Shown here: piece after piece, positions 53,514 through 62,270 of the stretch
How positions within the stretch are numbered: the stretch's first letter is position 1
Layout: each line of letters starts with the position of its first letter
Source of the DNA: Bittarella massiliensis (ex Durand et al. 2017)
GTDB taxonomy: Bacteria; Bacillota; Clostridia; Oscillospirales; Ruminococcaceae
Assembly (NCBI RefSeq): GCF_017566145.1
Contig: NZ_JABFCL010000008.1
Location: 55,772-119,771, forward strand
Reading direction: 5' to 3'
Length of the DNA: 64,000 nt
Notes under the pieces: model-generated
What the model was told of the DNA's origin: nothing
Databases searched by the model: none
Seen by the model: only the letters and a program-made list of their open reading frames with translations
Made by a program: the position numbers and the translations under genes

Positions 53514-54134
53514 GTGTACTACACCTGTGGAAGCTGCACCGTTCACGGCTGCCAGTCCGGCGACTTTGAGAAGCTGCCCCAAAATTGCCCCATCCGCAAC
53601 ACCCCGTTGATGGAGGCCGCCTTCGCCAAGTACAGCGAGGAGGAGAATCACACCTTCTACCTGGAGAGCTCCAAGATCGAGGCCACCGGCTATGGCCGCT
53701 GGCCCCGGGTGCGGGAGATCACCGAATTCTGCAAGGCCATGGGCTATCAAAAGTTGGGGGTTGCCTTCTGTGGAGGGCTAAAAGAAGAGGGGCGGATCGC
53801 CTGCGAAATCTTTCGCGCCCACGGCTTCACGGTGGTGTCGGCCATCTGCAAGGCCGGCGGGGTGCCCAAGGAGCAGGTGGGCCTGGGGGAGGAGGACAAG
53901 GTCCACCCCGGCCGGTTTGAGCCCATGTGCAACCCCATCGCCCAGGCCATGCTCCTAAACGAGCAGCAGACCGAGTTCAACATCGCCATCGGCCTCTGCG
54001 TGGGACACGACTCCCTCTTTTACAAGTACGCCAAAGCGCCCACCACCACCCTGATCACCAAGGATCGGGCCCTGGCCCACAACCCGGCCGGCGCCCTCTA
54101 CTGTGCCCACTCCTATTTTAAGGATAAGGTATAA
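53514..54134 (+). CDS. DUF1847 cysteine-rich protein
   Basis: This 206-residue protein starts VYYTCGSCTVHGCQSG, with C5, C8 and C13 (and C25) forming an obvious metal-binding cluster, the DUF1847 signature. Further on are LGVAFCGGLKEEGRI, CKAGGVPKEQVG, PMCNPIAQAMLLNEQ and GLCVGHDSLFYKY, also conserved. The function is unknown; zinc or iron-sulfur binding is inferred from the cysteines. GTG at 53514 follows AGAGGAGAGAG. Single-gene unit with promoter and terminator. Confidence 0.85.
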   Translation: MYYTCGSCTVHGCQSGDFEKLPQNCPIRNTPLMEAAFAKYSEEENHTFYLESSKIEATGYGRWPRVREITEFCKAMGYQKLGVAFCGGLKEEGRIACEIFRAHGFTVVSAICKAGGVPKEQVGLGEEDKVHPGRFEPMCNPIAQAMLLNEQQTEFNIAIGLCVGHDSLFYKYAKAPTTTLITKDRALAHNPAGALYCAHSYFKDKV

Positions 54135-54145
54135 CGCCAAGATCG

Positions 54146-54175
54146 AGCCGCTGCCCCTTTGGACAGCGGCTTTTG
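54146..54175 (+). terminator. terminator of the DUF1847 gene
   Basis: AGCCGCTG pairs with CAGCGGCT across a 10-base loop, then TTTTG. Confidence 0.6.
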
Positions 54176-54250
54176 CCTCTGCTTGGAAGGGGACCGGGCG
54201 GACAGCGGCGCCTTTCGCTGCAAAGGCCGCCTTGACAGACGGTCCCTGTG

Positions 54251-54295
54251 AGAAAAAGAGAGAGGGGGCGCAGCATTTGCTGCGCCCCCTCTCTC
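54251..54295 (-). terminator. terminator of the chromate transporter operon
   Basis: A perfect 17-bp stem (54258-54274 with 54279-54295). On the minus strand it is followed by CTTTTTCT. Confidence 0.8.
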
Positions 54296-54340
54296 GGACT
54301 GCCCGACAGGGCAGGGGAGGCCGTATTGAGGGGGAGAACG

Positions 54341-54907
54341 TCACCCCACAAAGGGGAAGATGCAGGCGCCCAAGATCCCGCAGCCCACCATCACCCAGAT
54401 GGGGTTGGGCTTCCACTTGCGCAGGATGAAGAGGGCGGCGGCGAACAGGGCGGCGCAGATCCAGTCGATGCTGGCGGGCGACCAGCTCACCGCGCCCCCC
54501 TGCCAGAGGGAGAGGATGAGGATGGACAGCCCCGCCGAGGCGATGAGGGCCACCACCGCCGGCCGCAGCCCCTTTAAAACCGCCTGCATGGCGTCGAGTT
54601 GGCGGTACTTGGTGTAGATTTTGGCCAGGGCGATGACGATGATGCAGGAGGGGATCACGCAGCCGACGGTGGCGACAATGGAACCCCAGAACCCGGCGAT
54701 GTGGGTGCCCACAAAGGTGGCCGAGTTGATGGCCACCGGCCCGGGGGTCATCTGGGAGATGGTGATGATGTCGGCAAATTGGGTCATGTCCAGCCAGTGG
54801 TGCAGGGTGACCACCTGGTTTTGGATCAGCCGCATGGAGGCGTAGCCGCCCCCAAAGCTAAACAGGCCGATTTGGAAAAAGCTCCACAGCAGTTGCAGGT
54901 AGATCAT
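54341..54907 (-). CDS. chromate transporter family, half-size subunit (second)
   Basis: This 188-residue membrane protein has about five helices and the ChrA signature FFQIGLFSFGGGYASMRLIQ at the start and ISQMTPGPVAINSATFVG (about residues 49-66). Half-size ChrA proteins come in pairs in which each supplies one domain. The physiological substrate may be chromate/sulfate or an unknown anion. It overlaps the upstream partner by 4 bp (coupled). Confidence 0.88.
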   Translation of the reverse strand: MIYLQLLWSFFQIGLFSFGGGYASMRLIQNQVVTLHHWLDMTQFADIITISQMTPGPVAINSATFVGTHIAGFWGSIVATVGCVIPSCIIVIALAKIYTKYRQLDAMQAVLKGLRPAVVALIASAGLSILILSLWQGGAVSWSPASIDWICAALFAAALFILRKWKPNPIWVMVGCGILGACIFPFVG

Positions 54908-55482
54908 TTGGACACCTCCCCGCTCTTTTTCTGCCGGAAGCAGAGAAAGCCGATGAGGCCGCAGGCCAGCACGATGAAGGCCACGTTGACGTTAAAGACA
55001 TAGGTCGCTACAAAGGCCGCCGCCATCATCAGGATGGAGAGGATATTTTTCTCCTTGGCGACCCCCCAGCCCATGGTGACGGTGACGTCGACAATGACCG
55101 CCGCCACCCCGGCCTGCATCCCCCGCAGGACGTTGGCCACCACCTGGTTGGCCCGAAACGCCTGGTAGAACAGGGAGATCACCGAGAGGATGATCAGAGG
55201 GGGCAGCACCGTGCCCACAATGGCCACCAGGGCCCCCAGCATCCCCGCCAGGCGGTAGCCGATGATGATGGCCGCGTTGACGGCGATGGGCCCGGGGGAG
55301 GACTGGGCGATGGCCGTCAGGTCGAGCATCTCGTCCTCCTCCAGCCAGTGGTACTGCTGCACGAACTTCTTGCGCATCAGGGGGATGATGACATACCCGC
55401 CGCCAAAGGTAAAGGCGCTGAGGGTGAAGGTGGAAGAAAACAGCTTCCAGTAAAACCGCAAATCTCTCTTTGCCAACTGCAT
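54904..55482 (-). CDS. chromate transporter family, half-size subunit (first)
   Basis: This 192-residue partner of the preceding gene reads LFSSTFTLSAFTFGGGYVIIPLMRKKFV and IAQSSPGPIAVNAAIIIGYRLAG, the same two ChrA motifs as its partner but with diverged sequence. The start ATG follows AGAGGAGGCC. It is divergent from lysR with a 111-bp AT-rich spacer that contains a LysR-type box next to its promoter, so LysR regulation is likely. Confidence 0.88.
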   Translation of the reverse strand: MQLAKRDLRFYWKLFSSTFTLSAFTFGGGYVIIPLMRKKFVQQYHWLEEDEMLDLTAIAQSSPGPIAVNAAIIIGYRLAGMLGALVAIVGTVLPPLIILSVISLFYQAFRANQVVANVLRGMQAGVAAVIVDVTVTMGWGVAKEKNILSILMMAAAFVATYVFNVNVAFIVLACGLIGFLCFRQKKSGEVSK

Positions 55483-55508
55483 GGCCTCCTCTTTCTCTTT
55501 TCACCCCC

Positions 55509-55552
55509 AGTATACGCCTTGCATTTCAATAAGTAAAATAATATAATTTTAT
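55509..55552 (-). promoter_or_regulatory. chromate-transporter promoter with LysR box
   Basis: Minus strand TTTACT (55537-55532), 17 bp, TATACT (55514-55509). Directly upstream of the -35, the palindrome ATAA-N7-TTAT (55538-55552) fits the T-N11-A LysR motif. Confidence 0.55.
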
Positions 55553-55593
55553 GTAATAAATATCAAATCGCTTATAAAAAGGAGGGGAGCAGA

Positions 55594-56523
55594 ATGACTC
55601 TGCGCCATCTGCGCATCTTCACGGCTGTCTGCCAGTGCGGCAGCGCCACCGAGGCGGCCCGCCGCCTCTACATGACCCAGCCGGCGGTGAGCCTGGCCAT
55701 CTCAGAGCTGGAGAGCCATTACGGTGTCCGGCTCTTCGACCGCATCTCCCGGCGGCTGCACATCACCGAGCCGGGGCGGCAGCTGCTGGCTCGGGCCGGG
55801 CAGATACTCGATCTCATCGACCAGCTGGAGGAGGAGATGCCCGGTGGTCGGGGCGGCCGGCTGCGCATCGGCGCCAGCATCACTGTGGGCAGCGAACTCC
55901 TCCCCAGTTGTGTGGAGCAGTTTTCCGCTGCCTGGCCGGAGGTGGAGGTGCAGGTGCGGGTGGACAGCAGCGAGACCATCGAGGGCCTCTTGTTGGAGAA
56001 CCGGTTGGATCTGGGGCTGATGGACGGCCCCGCCCGGGACGGCCAGCTGGCTGCCCACCCCTTTTTGGAGGACGAGTTGGGCCTCTTCTGCCGCCCTGAC
56101 CACCCGCTGCTGGCCCGCCAACCCCTGCCGACGGCTGAACTGGCCCGCCAGCCACTCCTGCTGCGGGAGGTGGGGAGCGGCGCCCGCAAGGTTTTTGAGA
56201 GCGCCCTCATCACCCGGGGGATGGAGGTGAGTCCCGCCTGGGAGTCCAGTTCCACCCGCGCCCTGAAAGAGGCCGCCCGCCAGGGGCTGGGGATCGCCGT
56301 GCTGCCGGTGCGGCTGGTCGCCGGAGAGCTGGCCTCCGGCTCCCTCTGCCGGCTGTCGGTGGAGGGGATGCCCCTGGTGCGCAGCCTCTGCGCAGTCTAC
56401 CACAAAAACAAGTACCTGACCCCGGCGGCCACCGCTTTTTTAAAAATCTGTACCGGCGCAGAAAACGGCCCGGCCAAAGGGCCGGGCCGACAGGGAAGCG
56501 GGGGGAGCCATCAGCTGGAATAG
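55594..56523 (+). CDS. LysR-family transcriptional regulator
   Basis: This 309-residue regulator has an N-terminal helix-turn-helix (LRHLRIFTAVCQCGSATEAARRLYMTQPAVSLAISELE, residues 3-40) and a co-inducer-binding domain (GRLRIGASITVGSELLPSC onward). It probably controls the divergent chromate-type transporter. The C-terminal ~20 residues (KGPGRQGSGGSHQ) run through a terminator hairpin of the convergent gene and overlap that gene by 13 bp, so the tail is probably an extension acquired by loss of an earlier stop. The ATG is behind AAAAAGGAGGGG. Confidence 0.9.
   Translation: MTLRHLRIFTAVCQCGSATEAARRLYMTQPAVSLAISELESHYGVRLFDRISRRLHITEPGRQLLARAGQILDLIDQLEEEMPGGRGGRLRIGASITVGSELLPSCVEQFSAAWPEVEVQVRVDSSETIEGLLLENRLDLGLMDGPARDGQLAAHPFLEDELGLFCRPDHPLLARQPLPTAELARQPLLLREVGSGARKVFESALITRGMEVSPAWESSSTRALKEAARQGLGIAVLPVRLVAGELASGSLCRLSVEGMPLVRSLCAVYHKNKYLTPAATAFLKICTGAENGPAKGPGRQGSGGSHQLE
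56461..56489 (-). terminator. terminator of the BofC-C-like gene, inside the lysR 3' end
   Basis: CGGCCCGGCC-AAAG-GGCCGGGCCG (56466-56489); on the minus strand it is followed by TTTTC. Confidence 0.75.
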
Positions 56524-56831
56524 TCCTGCAAAAGCCCTTCCAGCTCCTGGCGGCTCTCCGCCCAGACGCCCTGTAACAGGTGCTGCTGTTCCTCTTCCGG
56601 CAGGGCGCTGAGGGTCACCTCTCCACAGAGTTCGGGCTGGCCAGCGCCGCCGGCGTAGACGGCCAGCTGCCCGTTTTCCACCCGCAGAAGATAGCGGGAA
56701 GGGGCCTCGGCCTGCATAGAGTCGGCGCCGTGGTGCCATCCTACCAACAAGCTGGAAAGAAATAGGGCCGCGCAGCAGAGAAAAGCGGTCACGGTCGAGA
56801 GAATCCACCGGTTTTTCGTCACATCAATCAC
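56511..56831 (-). CDS. BofC C-terminal-domain-like membrane-anchored protein
   Basis: This 106-residue protein has one transmembrane helix (about residues 10-30), then SRYLLRVENGQLAVYAGG, EVTLSALPEEEQQHLLQGVWAES and EGLLQDYSS. This pattern, with a short beta-repeat and a Leu-rich hinge ending LEDYSS-like, is typical of a BofC-C-like domain found in many Clostridia. BofC controls sigma-K processing in Bacillus, but the function of stand-alone versions is unproven. It is divergent from the PBP gene. Confidence 0.7.
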   Translation of the reverse strand: MIDVTKNRWILSTVTAFLCCAALFLSSLLVGWHHGADSMQAEAPSRYLLRVENGQLAVYAGGAGQPELCGEVTLSALPEEEQQHLLQGVWAESRQELEGLLQDYSS

Positions 56832-56882
56832 CTCTCGAGTCCAGTATTCTCTTAAAAATAAATGAATATACAGAAAAATCGG

Positions 56883-56912
56883 TTTAACAAAATCGACGGT
56901 ATATGCTATAAT
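56883..56912 (+). promoter_or_regulatory. promoter of the PBP gene
   Basis: TTTAAC (56883-56888), 18 bp, consensus TATAAT (56907-56912) with TG one base upstream (extended -10). Confidence 0.7.
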
Positions 56913-56940
56913 AACTTACCATTGGAAGGAGGTTATGCTT

Positions 56941-59337
56941 GTGCCCAACCAAAAATCGCCGGACGGCGGCAAGTCCCCGTCGGAGAAGAAGAAGGGAACC
57001 ACCAAGCAGACCGCCGCAAACGCCGCCTCGAAAAAGGGCCAAAAGGGCCCCAAGCGGAAACTGCGGGAGAGAAAATGGTTCAAGGTCTGCCTGACAATAT
57101 TCTTTATCCTGGTGATCGTGGTGTCCATTGCGGCCACCTCTTTCATGATGTACGTCTTCAGCACCATGAAAAACGACGACCAGATCTTGAGCCTGGAAAA
57201 TGTAAAGCTGGCCTTTACCACCATCGTATACGGCAAGAACGGGTCGGGTGAAGAGGTGGAAGTGACCCGCCTCAACTCGGCTGAAAACCGCATCTGGGTG
57301 GACTATGAGAACATTCCCGAAAACATGATCAACGCCGTGGTGGCAGTGGAGGACGAGCGCTTTTACAAGCACCACGGGGTGGACTGGAAGCGCACCATCG
57401 CCGCCACCGTCAACGAGGTCATCCCCATCTACAAGGGGCGTCCGGGCGGTTCCACCATCACCCAGCAGCTGATCAAAAACATCACCCACGACAAGTCCAC
57501 CAACTTTTTGGAGGGGTACGCCCGCAAGGCGAGGGAAATTTTCCGCGCCCTAAATCTGGAAAAGATGTACTCGAAGGAGGACATCCTGGAGGCCTACCTC
57601 AACACCTTCCACCTGGGCAACAACACCGACGGGGTGCAGGCGGCGGCCTATGTCTACTTCGGCAAGGACGTGTCTGAGCTCACTTTGGTGGAGTGTGCCT
57701 CCATCGCCGGCATGACCCAGAGCCCCACCGAGTACAACCCCTTTATCAACCCCGAGAACAACAAGACCCGGCGGGACTACGTGCTTAGCAAGATGTTGGA
57801 ACTGGGCTACATCACCCAGGAGGAGCACGACGAGGCGGTCAACACCGAACCCGAGTTCAAGAGCGAGGAGTACGCCGCCAACGCCCAGAAGGTCGAGAGC
57901 TACTTCACCGACTACATGATCGACGATGTGATCAACCATTTGATGGAGAAGTACGGCTACACCAAGGAGGAGGCCACCAACTACCTCTACACCGGCGGTC
58001 TGCGCATCTACTCCACCGTGGACACCTCGATTCAAGACACCCTGGAGTCGGTTTACGAAAACGACAAGAGTTTCCCCAGTGTCTCGAGAAAAGAGACCGT
58101 CACCGACGAGGAGGGAAACCAGTCGGAGGTCACCATCAAGCCGGAATCGGCAGCGGTGGTGATGGACTTCGAGGGCAATATCCTGGGCCTGGTGGGCGGC
58201 CGGGGCGAAAAGACGGTCAACCGGGCCCTCAACCGGGCGGTGGTGGCCGGCCGCTCCAACGGGTCCACCATGAAACCCCTGGCCGCCTACGGGCCGGCCA
58301 TCGAGCAGGATTTGATCACCTATTCCACCGTCATGGACGACTCCCCTGTCAAGACCCTCAACGGCCGCCCCTGGCCCAAGAACTACTACGCGGGCTACAA
58401 GGGCAAAATGACCGCCGAGACCGCCCTGAAAAAGTCGGTCAACACGGTGGCGGTGCGGACCATCCAGAAGGTTGGGGCCAAGAACAGCCATGACTTTTTG
58501 CAGGAGAAGCTGGGGATCACCACCCTCACCGACAGCGATGTGGACGACAGCCTGGCCCTGGGGATGCTGACAGACGGCGTCTCCCCCCTGGAGGTGACGG
58601 CCGCCTACGCCGTCTTTGGCAACGGCGGCGTCTACTACGAGCCCCGCACCTACACCCGGGTGGAGGACCAGTTTGGCAATGTGGTGCTAGACGGCAGTGA
58701 GTTCGGCAGCAACCGCGCCTTCTCCGAGTCCACCGCCAAGGTGACAAACCAGATGCTCCAACAGGTTTTGCAGTCGGGTGGCACCGCCGCCTCGTTCCGC
58801 TACGGCTCCATGCCCCTGGCGGGCAAGACCGGCACCACCGACTCCGACACCGACAACAACCTGCCCCGGGACGTGTGGTTTGTGGGAATGAACCCCTATT
58901 ACGTGACCGGCGTCTGGTGGGGCTATGACTCCAAGTACGGGGTGTCCGAGACCGGATATCCCCCCGCCGCCATCTGGAAAAACATCATGAGCCAGATCAG
59001 TTCCGGCAAGCCCTACAAGAACTTCCCCAACGCCTCCGGCGTGGTGCAGAAGACCTACTGCGTCAAGAGCGGGCTGCTGGCCTCCGACAAGTGCACCGAG
59101 ACCGCGGTGGGCTGGTACAAGACCTCCAACATCCCCGAGACCTGTTCCGGGGTGCACGAGGGTGACCCCCCGGTGGAGGAGGAGCCAAAGCCGCAGAGCA
59201 GTTCGGCGGCTTCTTCTAGCACGCCCTCTTCCTCTGCGCCCTCAACCCCTTCCAGTTCCGCCTCCTCCAGCCAGCCGGTGGTGCCGCCGGCGAGCTCCAG
59301 CCAGATACCGGTGGTTCCCCCCAAGCGGGAGGACTGA
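56941..59337 (+). CDS. class A penicillin-binding protein (PBP1A family)
   Basis: This protein of about 798 residues has a Lys/Pro-rich cytoplasmic tail, a transmembrane helix (about residues 49-72), and a glycosyltransferase domain with EDERFYKHHGVDW (catalytic Glu) and GGSTITQQLIKN. The transpeptidase has GSTMKPL (SxxK active serine), KSVNT (SxN) and GKTGT (KTG). It polymerises and cross-links peptidoglycan. A Ser/Pro-rich tail (SSSAASSSTPSSSAP...) ends the protein. ATG at 56935 is only 2 bases after AAGGAGG, so GTG at 56941 with 8-base spacing is preferred. Confidence 0.94.
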   Translation: MPNQKSPDGGKSPSEKKKGTTKQTAANAASKKGQKGPKRKLRERKWFKVCLTIFFILVIVVSIAATSFMMYVFSTMKNDDQILSLENVKLAFTTIVYGKNGSGEEVEVTRLNSAENRIWVDYENIPENMINAVVAVEDERFYKHHGVDWKRTIAATVNEVIPIYKGRPGGSTITQQLIKNITHDKSTNFLEGYARKAREIFRALNLEKMYSKEDILEAYLNTFHLGNNTDGVQAAAYVYFGKDVSELTLVECASIAGMTQSPTEYNPFINPENNKTRRDYVLSKMLELGYITQEEHDEAVNTEPEFKSEEYAANAQKVESYFTDYMIDDVINHLMEKYGYTKEEATNYLYTGGLRIYSTVDTSIQDTLESVYENDKSFPSVSRKETVTDEEGNQSEVTIKPESAAVVMDFEGNILGLVGGRGEKTVNRALNRAVVAGRSNGSTMKPLAAYGPAIEQDLITYSTVMDDSPVKTLNGRPWPKNYYAGYKGKMTAETALKKSVNTVAVRTIQKVGAKNSHDFLQEKLGITTLTDSDVDDSLALGMLTDGVSPLEVTAAYAVFGNGGVYYEPRTYTRVEDQFGNVVLDGSEFGSNRAFSESTAKVTNQMLQQVLQSGGTAASFRYGSMPLAGKTGTTDSDTDNNLPRDVWFVGMNPYYVTGVWWGYDSKYGVSETGYPPAAIWKNIMSQISSGKPYKNFPNASGVVQKTYCVKSGLLASDKCTETAVGWYKTSNIPETCSGVHEGDPPVEEEPKPQSSSAASSSTPSSSAPSTPSSSASSSQPVVPPASSSQIPVVPPKRED

Positions 59338-59374
59338 GGCCGGGCCCCCATCGCGGCAACAACTTGTGAGAATC

Positions 59375-59407
59375 AGCCGGACGGCATTGCCGTCCGGCTT
59401 TCTTTGT
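59375..59407 (+). terminator. terminator of the PBP gene
   Basis: AGCCGGACGGC (59375-59385) with GCCGTCCGGCT (59389-59399) around ATT, then TTCTTTG. Confidence 0.85.
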
Positions 59408-59533
59408 GTGTGGCGACCACTGCGCGCCGCCGTGATACCGCCCGTCCAAAAGCCCCCGGGCGACATTTTTTTGGGGGAAACGCCAAACTCAACAGCGACC
59501 AGCGAGTTTTGGCGGCTTTCGGCAAAAAAATGG

Positions 59534-59562
59534 TTGTCAATTTGGGCAGATGGCGCTATACT
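59534..59562 (+). promoter_or_regulatory. promoter of the ACT-hom-thrB-lysC operon
   Basis: TTGTCA (59534-59539), 17 bp, TATACT (59557-59562). Transcription start about 34 nt before the ACT gene. Confidence 0.75.
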
Positions 59563-59602
59563 GTATCTTACAGAAAAACAACAGTGTTTGTGAGGTGGAC
59601 TT

Positions 59603-60043
59603 ATGCAGGATACACCCAAGTTTCTGCTGGTGGACACCGGGGCTTTGCCCCCGGTGTTTTTAAAGGTGGTGGAGGCCAAGGAGATGTTGGCCCAGGGCCT
59701 TGCCAAAAACTCCAGCGAGGCGGTAAAGAAGGTGGGCATCTCCCGCAGCGCCTTCTACAAGTACAAAGACCGGGTCTATCGCCCGGCGGGGGACAGCCGG
59801 CAGCTGTGCACCTTTTCCTTCTCCCTGCGGGATGAGCCGGGGGTCCTCTCCCGGGTCATCAACACCATTGCAAACAGCGGCGCCAACATCCTCACCATCA
59901 ACCAGTCCATCCCCATCGACGGGGTGGCCCCAGTGACCATCTCCTTTCGCATGGGCAGCGCCTGTCTCCCATTGGAGGAGCTGACCGAGGAGATTGGACA
60001 GTTGGGCGGAATTGTGGAATTAAAGCAATTGTTAGGAGAGTAG
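59603..60043 (+). CDS. ACT domain-containing protein (UPF0735 type)
   Basis: This 146-residue protein has an N-terminal helix-turn-helix-like part (KVVEAKEMLAQG...AVKKVGISRSAFYKYKDRVY, residues ~20-60) and a C-terminal ACT domain (FSLRDEPGVLSRVINTIANSGANILTINQSIP, about 72-105). Such proteins accompany hom in Firmicutes and may sense an amino acid and regulate the pathway. The ATG is behind GAGGTGG, and hom starts 3 bp after its stop. Confidence 0.85.
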   Translation: MQDTPKFLLVDTGALPPVFLKVVEAKEMLAQGLAKNSSEAVKKVGISRSAFYKYKDRVYRPAGDSRQLCTFSFSLRDEPGVLSRVINTIANSGANILTINQSIPIDGVAPVTISFRMGSACLPLEELTEEIGQLGGIVELKQLLGE

Positions 60044-60046
60044 CAA

Positions 60047-61282
60047 ATGATACAGGTAGCAATCATTGGATACGGCACCGTTGGCTCCGGCGTGGCCGAG
60101 GTCATTGAGAGAAACGCCGAGGGCATTGCCCGCAAGGCCGGGCAGCCCATCGCCGTCAAATACATCTGCGACATCCGCGACTTCCCCGGCGACCCCAACG
60201 AGGGGAAGCTCTGCAAGGATTTCGGGGTGGTTTTAAAGGACCCCGAGGTATCGGTGGTGGTGGAGTCCATCGGCGGGCTGAAACCGGCCTACCAGTTTGT
60301 GAAGGACAGCCTGCTGGCCGGCAAGAGCGTGGTCACCTCCAATAAAGAGCTGGTGGCCACCCACGGCTGGGAACTGCTGCAGATTGCGAAGGAAGGGGGC
60401 ATTCAGTTCCTCTTCGAGGCCAGTGTGGGGGGCGGTACCCCCATCATCCGCCCCATCTACCAGTGCATGGCGGCCAACGAGTTCACCGAGATCGCCGGCA
60501 TCCTCAACGGCACCACCAACTTCATGCTCACCAAGATGAATCGGGAGGACCTCTCCTTTGACGAGGCGCTGAAGCTGGCCCAGAGCCTGGGGTATGCCGA
60601 GACCACCGACCCCTCGGCCGATGTGGACGGGCACGACGCCTGCCGCAAAATCTGCATCCTGGGCTCCCTGGCTTTTGGGCGGCACATCTTCCCCGCCCAG
60701 GTGCCCACCGAGGGAATTCGCGCCATCACCACCGCCGACATGGAGGCGGCCGAGCGCCTGGGCTTTGCCGTCAAGCTCATCGGCCGGGCCAAGCGGTTGG
60801 AGGACGGACGGGTGCTGGCCGAGGTCTGCCCGGCTCTGCTGCCCAAAGAGAGCCAGCTGGCCTCGGTGAGCGACGTGTACAACGGCATTCTGGTGCGTTC
60901 CGACATGCTGGGCGACGTCCTCTTTTACGGCCGCGGGGCGGGCAAGCTGCCCACTGCCAGCGCCGTGGTCAGCGACATCATCGACTGCGTCAAGAGCGAG
61001 GACGTCCACCGCACCCTCTTCTGGGTCAAGAGCGAGGAGGAGTTCCTGGCCGACCCGGCAGAGGATGTGCTGCGCCGCTACCTGCGGCTAGAGGGCGGCT
61101 CCCAGGAGGCCCTCTCCAAGGCCGTGGCCGCCGCCTTCGGCGCGCCCGAACTGGTGCAGCCCAGTGAGGAGGGGATCGTCTGCATCCTTCCGCCCCAGAG
61201 CGGCAAGACCTTTGCCGCCGGCATTGCCGCCCTGCCCGACTGGGCCAGGGTGGCCACCGCCCTGAAGGTGCTGCCCTACTGA
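60047..61282 (+). CDS. hom: homoserine dehydrogenase
   Basis: This 411-residue protein has the Rossmann motif VAIIGYGTVGSGVAEVI at the N-terminus, TSNKELVATHG (substrate-site Lys region), LFEASVGGGTPIIRPI and GILNGTTNFMLTKM, all classic for the family. A C-terminal ACT domain (about 330-411) probably binds threonine. It reduces aspartate semialdehyde to homoserine in threonine/methionine synthesis. It starts 3 bp after the ACT gene. Next in the operon is thrB after 52 bp. Confidence 0.95.
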   Translation: MIQVAIIGYGTVGSGVAEVIERNAEGIARKAGQPIAVKYICDIRDFPGDPNEGKLCKDFGVVLKDPEVSVVVESIGGLKPAYQFVKDSLLAGKSVVTSNKELVATHGWELLQIAKEGGIQFLFEASVGGGTPIIRPIYQCMAANEFTEIAGILNGTTNFMLTKMNREDLSFDEALKLAQSLGYAETTDPSADVDGHDACRKICILGSLAFGRHIFPAQVPTEGIRAITTADMEAAERLGFAVKLIGRAKRLEDGRVLAEVCPALLPKESQLASVSDVYNGILVRSDMLGDVLFYGRGAGKLPTASAVVSDIIDCVKSEDVHRTLFWVKSEEEFLADPAEDVLRRYLRLEGGSQEALSKAVAAAFGAPELVQPSEEGIVCILPPQSGKTFAAGIAALPDWARVATALKVLPY

Positions 61283-61334
61283 TCCGCCGCCCCGCGAGGG
61301 GGGCGAAAACTTTGACCATTGGAGGGACTCATTC

Positions 61335-62234
61335 GTGATTCACATCACCGTGCCGGCCACCAGCGCCAACATCGGCGCAGGCTTTGACTCGCTGGGGCTG
61401 GCCCTCAATTTGCAAAATGAAATTGATATGGAGGAGTGGGACGGCCCGGCCATCTCCTCCCGCGACGGGCGGCCCGTCCCCACCGGGGAGAACAATCTCA
61501 TCTACCGCACTGCCAAGGCCCTGTACCAGCGGGTGGGCCGCCCTTTCCGGGGGCTGCGCATCGAGCAGGTCAACAACATCCCCATGACCCGGGGGCTGGG
61601 CAGCAGCTCGGCCTGTATCGTGGGGGGGCTGCTGGGGGCCAACACCCTGCTGGGCGAGCCTCTTTCCAGGGACGAGTTGGTGGACATGGCTGCCCATCTA
61701 GAGGGGCATCCGGACAACTCCACCCCGGCCATTCTGGGGGGCTTTGTCTCCGCCGTGCTGGAAGAGGAACACGTCTACTACGTGAAAAAAGAGCTGGACG
61801 AGGGGATGCACTTCGCGGCCTTTATCCCCAATTTCAGCCTCTCCACCGAGGTGGCCCGGGCGGCACTGCCGCCACAGGTCAGCCACAAGGACGCGGTCTA
61901 CAACCTCTCCCGGGCGGCGCTGATGGCCACCTCTATCTGCACCGGCAAACTGGAAAACATCCGGGTCGCGGCGGGGGACCGGCTGCACCAGCCCTACCGG
62001 CTGGGGCTGATCGAGGGGGGGCAGCGGGTCTTTGACATCGCCTACGAGTGCGGGGCGCTGGCGGTCTTTGTCAGCGGCGCTGGCCCCACCATCCTCGCCC
62101 TGGTGGACGCGCAGAACGCCGACTTTGGCGACCGGGCAGCCGCTCTGCTCCAAGAGGAGCGGGAGACCCGCGCCTTTGAACTGGTCAAACTCCGCCCCGA
62201 CAATCAGGGGGCAACGGTGCGGGTGTGCGAATAG
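61335..62234 (+). CDS. thrB: homoserine kinase
   Basis: This 299-residue GHMP kinase begins VPATSANIGAGFDSLGLAL (N-terminal GHMP motif), has PMTRGLGSSSACIVGGLLGAN (ATP-binding glycine/serine loop, about residues 81-101) and the C-terminal VSGAGPTILALVD. It phosphorylates homoserine for threonine synthesis. GTG at 61335 follows GGAGGGACT. Threonine synthase (thrC) is not in the window, although it often flanks thrB. Confidence 0.94.
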   Translation: MIHITVPATSANIGAGFDSLGLALNLQNEIDMEEWDGPAISSRDGRPVPTGENNLIYRTAKALYQRVGRPFRGLRIEQVNNIPMTRGLGSSSACIVGGLLGANTLLGEPLSRDELVDMAAHLEGHPDNSTPAILGGFVSAVLEEEHVYYVKKELDEGMHFAAFIPNFSLSTEVARAALPPQVSHKDAVYNLSRAALMATSICTGKLENIRVAAGDRLHQPYRLGLIEGGQRVFDIAYECGALAVFVSGAGPTILALVDAQNADFGDRAAALLQEERETRAFELVKLRPDNQGATVRVCE

Positions 62235-62270
62235 ATATAAGAGTGACGAGAAGAAAGAGGAGGGATTCCC

